Source: Symsagittifera roscoffensis
Lineage: Eukaryota; Xenacoelomorpha; Acoela; Convolutidae
Direction of reading: 5' to 3'
Assembly: GCF_963678635.1 (NCBI RefSeq)
Contig: NC_087062.1
Coordinates: 5,752,193 to 5,816,192 of the forward strand
DNA length: 64,000 bases
Part shown: piece by piece, positions 10,801-22,625 of the stretch
Position numbering within the stretch: position 1 is the first letter of the stretch
Layout: each line of letters begins with the position of its first letter
Translations under genes and position numbers: made by a program
Notes under the pieces: generated by a model
Database searches by the model: none
Seen by the model: the letters and a program-made list of their open reading frames with translations, nothing else
Told to the model about the DNA's origin: nothing

Positions 10801-13070
10801 GAATAAACAATCATAGAAAACAGCAATAAAAATCAAACGTTCAAAATACAGTTTTACACACTGAATAAAACGTATGGTGTTTTAAACAAAAACCCTGCCT
10901 GGTGGGAAACTCAAAAGAGCGCGTTAGCCTGGAGAGGAAAAAACATAGCCAATTTTCATCATTACTAATATAGAATCATCGAACCATACTTGTAAAAAGG
11001 ACTGTTAAAGTTTTTTTCCCGTTATTACCCGTTACCCGTTATTTAAAAATTGCTGACTTTAAATTACACAAAACAAATGTTAAATTCATTTCATTTGAGA
11101 AATTACAGTAAACATGTCTGGCATGTATGTCTATCGGCTTTTTATATCAGTTGAATTTGTCAGACGGGATAGTAATTGCTCCGACCATTGAAAATGGGAA
11201 GGAACTTTGTATTCTGGGGTGCTTTAGTTATTTTTTTTTCGCGCAAAATCAGCCACCACAATTAATCATCGGACTGGGCTGTGTTATATATCATATTAAA
11301 GCCCTTTCAGTCATGATAAAGCCCTTTCAGCCCCTCGTGTCGAGAAAAACAGGTTTGTAATTTTTGATTTTTTGTCGTAATTTGAGCAAATAAAGCAAGC
11401 GAGCAGCTGAAATATGTCTAATTATGTCTACAACAGTTGAACTGTGCCTATTTTGAGAGCCTAAAACTTAATGTTTTTTTTGGAGTTTTCTAGTTTTATT
11501 TTGGGAACCAAGAATTTCGAAAAGTTCAAATAATTTTTTGCAAAAGCGTATTATTTTTTTTAATTTTCTAGTCATTTTTCTACCAAACATTTTGTCCAAA
11601 TTGCTTAATTACTATGACTGTCTAATGTGCCTAAATTAAATTTTAACGTCAAATCTTTTTATCAAACCAAGCAGAAAAACTACACTAATTTGGAAACAAA
11701 CTTTCCAAGCAGTAGTTTTCTAAGGATTATGGTCGGAACATTCTGTGCTACTTGCGCAATAACCGACTATCCTTGTCTGATTTGTTAATAGATTATTTTT
11801 CTATTAAATACCAAACTTTTAAGATCTTTGGTCAATTTACGCACTTTCTGAAATAGTTGAGAACAGATTTTTTTACTTGCCCAACTTTGATTGATTTCAT
11901 CTAAGTTAATAGATTCACATACGTGTAAAATTTCAGTTTTAGATTAGAAAAATTTTATTATAGTCCTGCCTTCTGGCCTAACGATAGCATTGAATACCTC
12001 TTTCCAACCTCATGCTCAAGATTGGTCTTTGTCTGAATTCCATCTGTTGTTCTTTGAAACTCCGCACAACGACCTTTTGTTCTTTGCTGGCTAAAATAAA
12101 ATTCTGGAATTATTTTAGCCATATAATCTGAGCTTAACTGCTGCTAATTAAGGACTTTTTTCTAAAACCACTAATTCAGCTTCTTATGTTCGATATACAT
12201 ATAGCTCGCAAAAGGACAGCGCAATCCAAATCCTCTTTACAACTTTATCCCCCAAGTGAATCACGATTTTAAAAATCTCATTCTTTTTCGAATTTATTTC
12301 CAAAAATTTCTACTTAGAAGACATTCAAGTTATTTTTTGTTCATTAAGTGTCATATAACGATATGAAGACGTCTTTAAAGTCGTATTTATACAAAAAAAA
12401 ATCAAAGCACTTTATTTACCAGCTGAAAGTACCAGCTGAAAGTATCTTCAAATATGTATGCGCAAGTCATGTTTTGATTGATATTATACTAAAAAACAGC
12501 ATAAACTAAAAATACACTTTAGCTTTATTTGATAGTATCACAACCATACGGAACTTTCGCTTAGAAAATTGGAATAGTTTCATAAAATTTTTCAATTGAT
12601 TGCCACAAAAGTAACTAATAACTCTGAAATTTTATTTTTGCTTTTATGTAAGCAAGGATAGTCTTCAAATTGAATAAGTCATCTAGTAACCATTTCCAAA
12701 TTTTCACTGAATTCTTCGAATGAGCTACAGTCGATAACTACTGTGGTGGCGCAAAATAGTCTGAGATGAAATTAAAATTCATGAAGCCGCCCAAAACTAC
12801 GACCAAGATATGGGAGACAAGTGGTTTCAACGATACAAAGACCTAGAGGAAAGCAGGAAGCAGTTTAGAAGTTTGTGTCGGATAAAACGCTGACGGACAA
12901 CGTTCAGCACTACCTCAAATAGCCCTACCTGGACTTCTTTAATAAGAGTTTTCAATTAATTGCACAATAATCTGGCAAAAAGTATTTTTTTTTAAAGGGG
13001 AAGTATTGTTTCAAAAAAAATTCATGGCTTTTATTTGGAGCTTGTTTTGTCGACTTAGTTGTAATACTAT
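10801..13070. repeat. 2.27-kb tandem unit, copy 2
   Basis: The 2,270-bp unit begins GAATAAACAATCATAG at 10801. It is nearly identical to copy 3 and slightly diverged from copy 1. It carries the truncated hAT 3' end (about 10801-10897), a 77-codon frame at 11127-11360 and the coiled-coil fragment at 12765-12893. Confidence 0.96.
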
Positions 13071-15339
13071 GAATAAACAATCATAGAAAACAGCAATAAA
13101 AATCAAACGTTCAAAATACAGTTTTACACACTGAATAAAACGTATGGTGTTTTAAACAAAAACCCTGCCTGGTGGGAAACTCAAAAGAGCGCGTTAGCCT
13201 GGAGAGGAAAAAACATAGCCAATTTTCATCATTACTAATATAGAATCATCGAACCATACTTGTAAAAAGGACTGTTAAAGTTTTTTTCCCGTTATTACCC
13301 GTTACCCGTTATTTAAAAATTGCTGACTTTAAATTACACAAAACAAATGTTAAATTCATTTCATTTGAGATATTACAGTAAACATGTCTGGCATGTATGT
13401 CTATCGGCTTTTTATATCAGTTGAATTTGTCAGACGGGATAGTAATTGCTCCGACCATTGAAAATGGGAAGGAACTTTGTATTCTGGGGTGCTTTAGTTA
13501 TTTTTTTTTCGCGCAAAATCAGCCACCACAATTAATCATCGGACTGGGCTGTGTTATATATCATATTAAAGCCCTTTCAGTCATGATAAAGCCCTTTCAG
13601 CCCCTCGTGTCGAGAAAAACAGGTTTGTAATTTTTGATTTTTTGTCGTAATTTGAGCAAATAAAGCAAGCGAGCAGCTGAAATATGTCTAATTATGTCTA
13701 CAACAGTTGAACTGTGCCTATTTTGAGAGCCTAAAACTTAATGTTTTTTTTGGAGTTTTCTAGTTTTATTTTGGGAACCAAGAATTTCGAAAAGTTCAAA
13801 TAATTTTTTGCAAAAGCGTATTATTTTTTTTAATTTTCTAGTCATTTTTCTACCAAACATTTTGTCCAAATTGCTTAATTACTATGACTGTCTAATGTGC
13901 CTAAATTAAATTTTAACGTCAAATCTTTTTATCAAACCAAGCAGAAAAACTACACTAATTTGGAAACAAACTTTCCAAGCAGTAGTTTTCTAAGGATTAT
14001 GGTCGGAACATTCTGTGCTACTTGCGCAATAACCGACTATCCTTGTCTGATTTGTTAATAGATTATTTTTCTATTAAATACCAAACTTTTAAGATCTTTG
14101 GTCAATTTACGCACTTTCTGAAATAGTTGAGAACAGATTTTTTTACTTGCCCAACTTTGATTGATTTCATCTAAGTTAATAGATTCACATACGTGTAAAA
14201 TTTCAGTTTTAGATTAGAAAAATTTTATTATAGTCCTGCCTTCTGGCCTAACGATAGCATTGAATACCTCTTTCCAACCTCATGCTCAAGATTGGTCTTT
14301 GTCTGAATTCCATCTGTTGTTCTTTGAAACTCCGCACAACGACCTTTTGTTCTTTGCTGGCTAAAATAAAATTCTGGAATTATTTTAGCCATATAATCTG
14401 AGCTTAACTGCTGCTAATTAAGGACTTTTTTCTAAAACCACTAATTCAGCTTCTTATGTTCGATATACATATAGCTCGCAAAAGGACAGCGCAATCCAAA
14501 TCCTCTTTACAACTTTATCCCCCAAGTGAATCACGATTTTAAAAATCTCATTCTTTTTCGAATTTATTTCCAAAAATTTCTACTTAGAAGACATTCAAGT
14601 TATTTTTTGTTCATTAAGTGTCATATAACGATATGAAGACGTCTTTAAAGTCGTATTTATACAAAAAAAAATCAAAGCACTTTATTTACCAGCTGAAAGT
14701 AGCAGCTGAAATTATCTTCAAATATGTATGCGCAAGTCATGTTTTGATTGATATTATACTAAAAAACAGCATAAACTAAAAATACACTTTAGCTTTAATT
14801 GATAGTATCACAACCATACGGAACTTTCGCTTAAAAAATTGGAGTAGTTTCATAAAATTTTTCAATTGATTGCCACAAAAGTAACTAATAACTCTGAAAT
14901 TTTATTTTTGCTTTTATGTAAGCAAGGATAGTCTTCAAATTGAATAAGTCCTCTAGTAACCATTTCCAAATTTTCACTGAATTCTTCGATTGAGCTACAG
15001 TCGATAACTACTGTGGTGGCGCAAAATAGTCTGAGATGAAATTAAAATTCATGAAGCCGCCCAAAACTACGACCAAGATATGGGAGACAAGTGGTTCCAA
15101 CGATACAAAGACCTAGAGGAAAGCAGGAAGCAGTGTAGAAGTTTGTGTCGGATAAAACGCTGACGGACAACGTTCAGCACTACCTCAAATAGCCCTACCT
15201 GGACTTCTTTAATAAGAGTTTTCAATGAATTGCACAATAATCTGGCAAAAAGTTTTTTTTTTTTAAAGGGGAAGTATTGTTTCAAAAAAAATTCTTGGCT
15301 TTTATTTGGCGCTTGTTTTGTCGACTTAGTTGTAATACT
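13071..15339. repeat. 2.27-kb tandem unit, copy 3
   Basis: The third direct copy (2,269 bp) ends TGTAATACTG at 15339, where it passes into unique sequence. Most differences from copy 2 cluster in its last 700 bp, after 14700. That suggests partial homogenisation or that copy 3 retains the ancestral right edge. Confidence 0.95.
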
Positions 15340-15718
15340 GTAGAGTTTATAATGTAGTTGCTATTATTTAGTTGTTATATACTTCTGGTGTTAGTATTTT
15401 TACGAACCTTGAAATTGTATTTCGTATATTTTCTCTATTTTCAATTTTTGGCTAAAAAGTTAGTTTTATTCTGCCTAACTGTTTTTAGCTTAGTAGCCTT
15501 ATATAGCGTCATTTGATGACAAAAAAACTGTTTTTGTGTGTGTATGGGTGCTTTGAGAGGCAGATGGACTAGATTTTATTATTCGTCTTAATTGCTTTTT
15601 TGGCTGAAACGGTTTTCGGTAAAGTACTTTAGGCTCTTTTGGAATTTGGTAAATTTTTTTACAATGCTAAGTTTAAATTCTAATGTTTTGGCATATTTTT
15701 GTTTTAAAACTACCTTAA

Positions 15719-16303
15719 TGGACAAAATTAAGCGCAAGTTTAAGATTTTACACTCTAAAATGTCTGTTTGCTATGTCCATTTTGGACAACAATTACTTTG
15801 AACTTCAGTAAAAAAAAAACTTTCTGCATCGACCGAGAGCAAATGATCAAAGCTACCATTTATGAAACTATAAATGTTGGTTTCAAGAGCATACTACGGG
15901 TCTGAAAATGCCAGTTTTCCTCATTTGCACGATCTTTTAAAACGTGGTGAAATCTTTCTCGATTAAATGGAGTAAAAAAATTTGTTTATATGACGTGAAA
16001 CAATCTCAGAAAGAAAACGGAAAAAACCATTGTGAACACTTCACTTAACTCGGATTTTTTTCATTTTTCAAGCGAATTAAAAAACTTAGTGCAAATGAGG
16101 AAGACTGGAATTTTCAGACCCGAATTACTTTGGTAAGTTTTTGAAGCCAAACACTGATAGTTTTATGGAGGGTAGCTTTTATCATTTGCTCTTGGTCGGT
16201 GTAAGAATTTGACTGAATTTCACAGGAAATAAAAACCAAAATTGACAGTTCAAACAAGCAATTGGAGTGAGAAATCCTAATTTTGCGCTTAAAATTGTCC
16301 ACT
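15719..16303. repeat. long inverted repeat, arms about 215 bp, spacer about 155 bp
   Basis: Arm 15719-15935 is complementary along its length to 16090-16303, with scattered mismatches and small indels. Examples are ATGGACAAAATTAAGCGCAAG against CTTGCGCTTAAAATTGTCC-like sequence, and GTCTGAAAATGCCAG against CTGGAATTTTCAGAC. Each arm read inwards gives a similar short peptide. It starts Met-Asp-x-x-Lys-Arg-Lys and continues, after a break, to a TDxEQMIKAT block. It is either an inverted duplication of a coding relic or a foldback element. Confidence 0.8.
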
Positions 16304-17242
16304 AGTGTAGCCCTAATCGTTTTGATATATCCAGAGTTTTCGGCATTTTTGAGTTTTTACTAATTAAAAAAAATACAATTTTTTACAGATACATCGCAAG
16401 TGCAACAAGGAATTGCTCCTTCTCTGTGTTTGTTTATCATCGCAATTTTTGTGCCTGAACGAAAAGCCTTTTGTGTAAAATATTGCATAATAAATATTGA
16501 AATGGTGATAACAAGATTTATGTGCGTGTCTGATGCCACTAAGTGGAACTGAGTAGATACTCCTCATCCATGTGGTTTTAAGTAGATACTCAAATTTTTG
16601 AAGATTCATTGTGCCTACGGTAAAAAATGCTGGAAGTGACTTCGCACAAAAAAAATGAGGTATAAACTTTTTAGTAATGCTTTTAAGTCGCTTAATTGAG
16701 AAACTATGCTGAATCACGTTTTCTTTTACCGTCTGGAATTGAACAATGAAACTCATTGTACAACTATACTCATGGACTTTTCATCAATGAGTCGGAAGTC
16801 GGAAAAGTACAAGGTGACCCGAGGGTCCACTGCTTGTTTTTAACAGACGCTGGATGGAAAAGCTTTAATACAATAAACATTTTGTGTTTAGATGATGGAA
16901 ACCTAGTCGACTACAACAAAATAGTGCTCTGGGATCTTAAAAATTCATGAAATTTGATAAAACCATGGCTTAAGCCTGAACCCCGAAAATATGGGCTGAT
17001 GCTCTCTATGACGTACCATAAGTACAAAGTATATTAGAATTATGGCAACTTTAAAACTATATCCAAAAAACAATTTTTCGAGGATGAAATTTTAATATCG
17101 AGCTCCCCTATAGGCGAATTGTATTAAAAAGAACTGCTTATTGAAAGGAGAGTCGAATTGATACAGATTTCGTAAGTTATCGAAAAATTCATGCTTCTTA
17201 TATTTTAGCTACTTAAGTTTTGCTTTAGCATGCCGAAATTTC
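16304..17242. other. intergenic, no gene recognised
   Basis: Open frames of 130 codons (minus, 16364-16756) and 64 codons (plus, 16756-16950) have no recognisable motif or splice context. Confidence 0.5.
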
Positions 17243-18149
17243 TGTGGCATTCGACAAGAATTGACAAAAAAGGCCAGTTCGAGCTATTAGCCGCTGATCT
17301 TGCGCATTGGCAGTTTTAACAGATTAGCGACGTTATTGCAACGATTAGACAAAGTGTGAAGGTCAGAATCTTCTGATATTTTAAATTTTTAAAATTTTGA
17401 ATGATGACGTCAGATTTTCCGAGAAACGTCAAAAACGGCCATTTTGGAAGAAATTCAAAAAGAAACAGAACAACAACAACGATAGTTGCGAGAGAAACAA
17501 CGACGAGAAATAGAAAATACGACAGGGTATCAGCAGAGACCGCTCCGAGTTGTAACGATTGTGTCGCTACAATCGTTACAAAGCCATTCACGCCACTGGT
17601 GAAGGGTAGTGGAACCGTGAATTCAGCCTTCCGGAGAAGAAATAAGGGTGTTATTTCCCCGGATTCAGGAATCCGGAGGGGTCTTGAGACTTGAACTTAA
17701 ACTATTTTATACGAACTCTTAGCTGCCTAGTCATGTCCTGAATTGAATTTAATTAACATCTTGATTCATTTTCTGATAATGAGAAACTAGGAGTTGATGG
17801 AAAGGGTTGATGCAGTTTCGATGGAGATGATGATTTTTATCTACTGAACAAAAACGATTGTAGTATAATAAGTAGTAGTAGCCCTGTTTTTAGGAGTGAA
17901 CTCGTGGTCTGGGGATACTGAGACCCAGCCATCAGCTACTATTTTGCATGTAATTGAGTTAATTTGAGCGTTCTGGTCGAAGCCGGAGAACAGTAACGTT
18001 TTTGTCGACCCGATGTTGAAAAAACTGCCAAAAGAAATGGCTTTGGTAGAGACGGTGAAAAGCATGTAGTGCTTTGTTTAGACGCTGGCCAGTCGTTTTA
18101 TAGCTTAGCTTTTATTTTCGTCGATGCGTACTTGCGGGCGAATGTTACA
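17243..18149 (+). mobile_element. solo LTR related to the giant element
   Basis: The 907-bp sequence starts TGTGGCATTCG and ends CGAATGTTACA. It is collinear with the LTRs at 22626 and 44197 but clearly more diverged. Shared landmarks are GAGAAACGTCA, the CCTTCCGGA / AATCCGGAGGGG inverted pair, GGGGATACTGAGACCCAGCC and GTCGACCCGATGTT. No internal coding region flanks it, so it is a solo LTR from a different subfamily. The 5-bp flanks (ATTTC and ATCTT) do not match exactly. Confidence 0.85.
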
Positions 18150-19027
18150 ATCTTTTTTTTGCGTAAGAACCATTATTATTTGAATAAAATCTTTTTTGAA
18201 AAAAAAAACGATCGAGTTTTAGGCAATTCTTTTAGTAAGGTAACAATTAAAATGTAATAAGGAATAATAGTCCAATTTCCAAGCAGTTTTCCCGGCAGCC
18301 AAAGATGGATTTATTGTTTCTCCCACTTGCCTACTAGCTTAACCCGATTCTCTAACCTCAACGGTATGAGCTAAAGCTATCTTAAATGAAATTTTTGGTT
18401 AAGAACACGTCAAAAGTACGTTTTATGATGCATCAAAACTGTGGTTTGATTCAGTAAAATGTGAAGCAGTTCCGTACAGTAAATAAAAAAAACGGAGCCA
18501 ACTTTTGATAACAAAATTTCTCAAATGATTTTGAAACTAGAACCTACGGATGTAAAAACGTTCAATACCTAGTTGGATAAGTTCCAATTTCAATGGTTGA
18601 TTGACTCACAATGTAAATTTCTGAGATTAAAATGGTCAAACCAGCAGATTATAATCGCAATTTGTTTCCGCTTTTATTCAAAAATTAATGAAAACAGTTG
18701 CTTTTGCGGAAAAAATATGACTGAAGATGGTTGGCTTGGCCTACCGTGTCTCAAAATTACAGGGAGTTTCTCGTCCTTAAAAGCAAAGGTTCGCTCTACT
18801 CAAGTTACCTCTGTTTTCGAGCCACGACACCTTCACAAGACAGATCAGAATAGACGAGACGAGTTGACGTTTGTCCCATGGGCTGTTGATAGGCAGCTCC
18901 TGGGGGATGTGACGGTAGTTGGTCCCTAGCTCCTAGTAGGAGAAGAGCAGGCTCGGTTTGTAGGCCCGAAACAATGGTGGCCGAGGTGGAAGATCGCAAC
19001 TCTGACAAACATAAAGACTTAATTAAT
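18150..19027. other. intergenic with a less AT-rich patch of unknown origin
   Basis: The segment 18790-19010 is distinctly less AT-rich than its surroundings and is open on the minus strand (18805-19008, 67 codons). It abuts the 3' tail of the CR1-like element. It may be a fragment of another retroelement, but nothing identifies it. Confidence 0.35.
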
Positions 19028-19148
19028 AGAAGAAGAAGAAGAAGAAGAAGAAGAAGAGACTTTATTAGTGAATGATACGAATGATACTACCTATAAAAGT
19101 GAAATTTTGAGTTTGCGTAATTCATGCTTTGAGTTAAATTGTTAATGT

Positions 19149-21026
19149 TCAGGAACGACATGTGTTGCAACGGCATTTGATGAAGAAAGTGCATGGATTG
19201 TTGAGATTGAAGGTTGATTGAAGTTGCTGTTTAAGGAAATTGAAGGGTAGAGTCTTGGTTTGTGAGACTGTAGTTGTAGAGTTGATGTCGACTTTTGCTA
19301 AAACACTATTGACGCTATGAATTGTTCTTTGGAAAAAGCTCCCAATGGAACAGAATTTGCGGGTAAGAGGTACAGAGAATACCATTCTCTGACTGGATCT
19401 GTTACCCGGTCTCGATTCACTAACAGTAACATAGTCATTAATATCGAAGTCATAACAGTTATGTAACAGTTTGAAGAAGAGAAGACAATCAGTGAAAATA
19501 ATTTGATAGCAAATAGGCAGTATGTTTAACATCACAAGACTGTCAGTATAATTAGTGGAACCAATTTTCCACTTTACTGCCTTTTTCTGGAATTTTTCCA
19601 AATCACGTAGCTTTGATAAATTTGGGTACCAAATACAAGAGTTATAAAGTAAAATGGACCTCACACAAGAAATGTACATTTGAAGCTTAGTTTTAACAGG
19701 TGAGTTGAAAAGAACATTACGCTTTAAATAATGAAAACTCTTTGTGGCTTTACCAAGTTTCGCAGAAACATGGTGATTCCAAAACAAAGTAGGCGAGATA
19801 CAAATACCCAAGTCTTTGATATGATCAACAGTGCATATTTCTGACCCGTTAAGATAATGGTTGAAAATAAAGCTATTGTTTGAAATGAATTTACTTTTGT
19901 CTGGATGAAAATCAAGACCGTTTTGGGTTGCCCCGGTCTCTACCGAGTCTAAATCAGACTGAAAATTGTCATGACAGTTGTCTCGATAAAGCAGTTTCAG
20001 GTCATCAGCAAATAAAGACGGTGAGGAATATTTTACAACATCGGGGAGGTCATTGATATAAATAAGGAATGAAAGTGGTCCTAGAATGCTTCCTTGTGGT
20101 ACACCGCTAGAGATGTAACCTTTGTAAGGTAGAATATTGTTAATACGTACTCTTTGTGAGCGATTGGAAAGATAAGATTAAATTAACATGATAAAATATT
20201 CGTCAAAACCAAAAGAAGACAGCTTGTTCAGCAACTGTTTGTGTGACACAGAGTCAAAAGCCTTTTGAATGTCAAAACATACAGAACAGAAATTTTGATT
20301 GGCATCAATACATTTGTAAATATTTTCAACATATTCCAACAATTGTGTAAACGTGCTGCGCTTTTTAACAAAGCCATGCTGTCTACGAGAACGTTTGTGT
20401 CGAACATTAGAATAAATGAAATTAAAAAGCAGTTTTTCCAAGCAAAGCGATAAGCGCGGTAAAATACTAATTCCACGATAATTTGTAATGTCAGATTTTG
20501 ACCCGGACTTATGAAAAGGCATGATAACCGCCTCTATCCAAAAATCGGGCCAAATACAGCAGGTAACAATTTGACTGAATAGAATATATACCATAGGCGT
20601 GAGTGCATCAGCATTATATTTGAGAACAAATGGTGGAATGCCATCAGCTGCAACTGCTGTGGTATCTGGTATCTTTTTAAGTAAACTATTTACATCACTT
20701 GCACCAAACGATAATTCGCGCAAGTTAATGGAAGTATTATCAGAACAACCGTTATACGTAAACGTTTCGCTTTTGTACACAGAACAGAAAAAGTTATTAA
20801 ACAAATCGGCTTTGGTGTTATCAGTAGAAGCACATGATGCTCCCAATTTAACAACAGAAGGAATTGGTGTGCTGCCAGAAAGTTTGTGAAGAACTTTGAA
20901 ACAGTCGTTAGTATCATGGGAATGAAAAGAAGACAGTAATGTTATTTTGTCTAGCTCAATCGAGTTATTCAAATCTCGTTGAAGATCAGACAACAATGTC
21001 GAATAGAGCAAATTGAATTTCGCCAA
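19149..21026 (-). pseudogene. CR1-like ORF2, reverse transcriptase part
   Basis: The frame reads minus-strand from 21026 to 19149 with one TAA at 20178-20180. Visible RT motifs, in order, are ADGIPPFVLK; KSGSKSDITNYRGISILP; QHGFVKKRST; CFDIQKAFDSVSH, carrying the first catalytic Asp; GVPQGSILGP after the stop; and FADDLKLLYR with the Asp pair. A C-terminal region follows. This enzyme would copy the element's RNA at a nicked target (target-primed reverse transcription). The copy is inactive because of the internal stop and its loss of frame with the endonuclease part. Confidence 0.88.
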
Positions 21027-21027
21027 T

Positions 21028-21944
21028 TTACTTTGTTACTGAGATGTACGGAATGGCTGGAAAAATAGAATGTAACATAGATCTTTTCTTGCGTTTCAGG
21101 CAAATAGAAGTCTGAACCGACTTTATCATAGCATCATACCACGCAAGATAAAAATCAGTCGGAATCATTTGAAAATAAACTTGGAAAATGCGATCAAATA
21201 TAACTGAAGAATTCATAAAAACATCGATGTTAAAAGTGTTTTTAGAATAAATTGGAATGTCATTAGGTAAATCAGAAGTGATGCTTTCAGAATTAGACAC
21301 ATGGAAAATAACTGTAACAGGATAATGATCGGATGTAAAATGGTCTGGATCCACATTCATTGAGCACAGCTCAGGTTGATTTGTAACAAAAATATCTAAC
21401 GTGTTGTCGCAAATATGCGTCGGCTCAGTCACTAGTTGGACACAATTCAAGGAATCGAAATTGTCGATCACAGCCTGTGAACTAGCGGTAGTGGCAGAGT
21501 GAGATATCCAACACGCGTCTGGCATATTGAAATCACCAAAAATAGAAATAATACCACAGGGAAAGTCATGCAGAAACTTTGAAGTGTACAACTCCAGACA
21601 CTGAGATAAATGTGTTGATGATACTCTATAATTTGATGTGGCGGGGGATTACAAACCGATAAGATAAGGATTTGAGGATCTGTACTTAAGACAGTGCCGC
21701 AAGCAAAATCAAAATCAGGTAAAGTGCAGTCCCAAGCCGCCAGGTTCAAACCATCACGCACAAGTATTGCAACTCCGCCGTGATTGCCATTTTTTCGGGC
21801 AGCTTGTGAATTTGTGTAACAACCTGGATTAGGTAAAATATTTGTGTCATTGGAGCTAAACCCAGTTTCGCCTAAACACAAAACATCAGGAGACATGATA
21901 TGTAAAAGTTTGATATAGGATAAACGTTTGTCAAGGCTGACCAA
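21028..21944 (-). pseudogene. CR1-like ORF2, endonuclease part
   Basis: This is an exonuclease-endonuclease-phosphatase fold split over two frames. The first part (21944 to about 21590) carries LCLGETGFS, with the catalytic Glu, and GGVAILVRDGL. The second (about 21591-21028) carries SIFGDFNMPD and SDHYPVTV, with the Asp-Asn and Asp-His catalytic pairs. The frame changes near 21590 and again at 21028, where it joins the RT part. All expected motifs are present, so decay is recent or mild. Confidence 0.85.
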
Positions 21945-21983
21945 ACTACGAGCATTCCAAGATACATCTGTTACACAGGTCAG

Positions 21984-22499
21984 TCATGCAGTAATATCCA
22001 CGACAATGTCTTTGTGAAAGAGTTGTAAATTCCGAATTTTCAGATCTTGTTTTGGAGTTCCGCTATTGATTAATTCCCAGCGTTTCTTGAGAATTAGTTT
22101 TTCCAATGCAAGTTCATCACTTGTTAGAGACTTCGATATAAACACTGGTGTGCGAAATTCTTTGAGAAGTTGTGCTTTTTTCAGAACTTTGCTAGCAGTC
22201 CATTCTTTGGAAAATTTCACCAAAACAGACCGAGGTCGTGTATTAGTGGATTTGAATTGACCCAAACGCTTAATTGATAAACAAATGTTGCATCTGAATA
22301 ACAGTAACTTAGCTTTAGTAATTTGTGGGATAAGATCAGGTGGTAGACCGCAACAGGCATTATGAAACCACTCATCACAAATATCGCAATGTATCCATTG
22401 TGATCCAGGTTCTCCAGTCTTCTTGCATTTCGCACAGTTTCCGCTATCCGTTGTGACAACATCCGTTGTTGATACTGAGTCTGCACGTCTGGTTCGCAT
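21984..22499 (-). CDS. CR1-like ORF1 protein with PHD finger
   Basis: The protein has 171 residues from the ATG at 22499. Residues about 20-75 form a C4-H-C3 PHD finger: CAKC, then CDIC, an H-x2-C and a final CNIC. The C-terminal half is basic and includes RPRSVLVKFSKEW and a KKRWELINSG-type segment, reminiscent of the RNA-binding tail of CR1-group ORF1 proteins. It would be a nucleic-acid chaperone in the retroelement RNP. The frame is intact, unlike ORF2. Confidence 0.75.
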   Translation of the reverse strand: MRTRRADSVSTTDVVTTDSGNCAKCKKTGEPGSQWIHCDICDEWFHNACCGLPPDLIPQITKAKLLLFRCNICLSIKRLGQFKSTNTRPRSVLVKFSKEWTASKVLKKAQLLKEFRTPVFISKSLTSDELALEKLILKKRWELINSGTPKQDLKIRNLQLFHKDIVVDITA

Positions 22500-22625
22500 A
22501 CTCAAAATCTGAAACTATTTAATAAGTTTATCACAATGGATAATAATGATGGATAAATTTGTCAACAAATATCTTTTGTAGTTCAGCATGCCGCCGGCAT
22601 TAGCACTGAGATTGTTCTGAATGAG

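Larger units (their letters stand above)
19028..22620 (-). mobile_element. CR1-like non-LTR retrotransposon, decayed
   Basis: On the minus strand it has an ORF1 with a PHD finger (22499-21984) and an ORF2 with an apurinic-type endonuclease and a reverse transcriptase (21944-19149). It ends in a (TTC)n tail, seen as GAA repeats at 19028-19057. PHD-bearing ORF1 proteins and microsatellite 3' tails are known in the CR1/L2 group, which fits. ORF2 is broken by two frameshifts and a stop. The 5' end lies within about 120 bp left of the giant LTR element and cannot be fixed exactly. Confidence 0.85.

Noticed and set aside
8859-13630. A 77-codon frame present in all three tandem copies as a gene family
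   Set aside because: No domain or good start context, and the diverged copy at 58041 has stops in the matching frame. Repeat origin is more likely.
16364-16756. 130-codon minus-strand frame as a transposase
   Set aside because: No catalytic motif and composition typical of AT-rich noncoding DNA.
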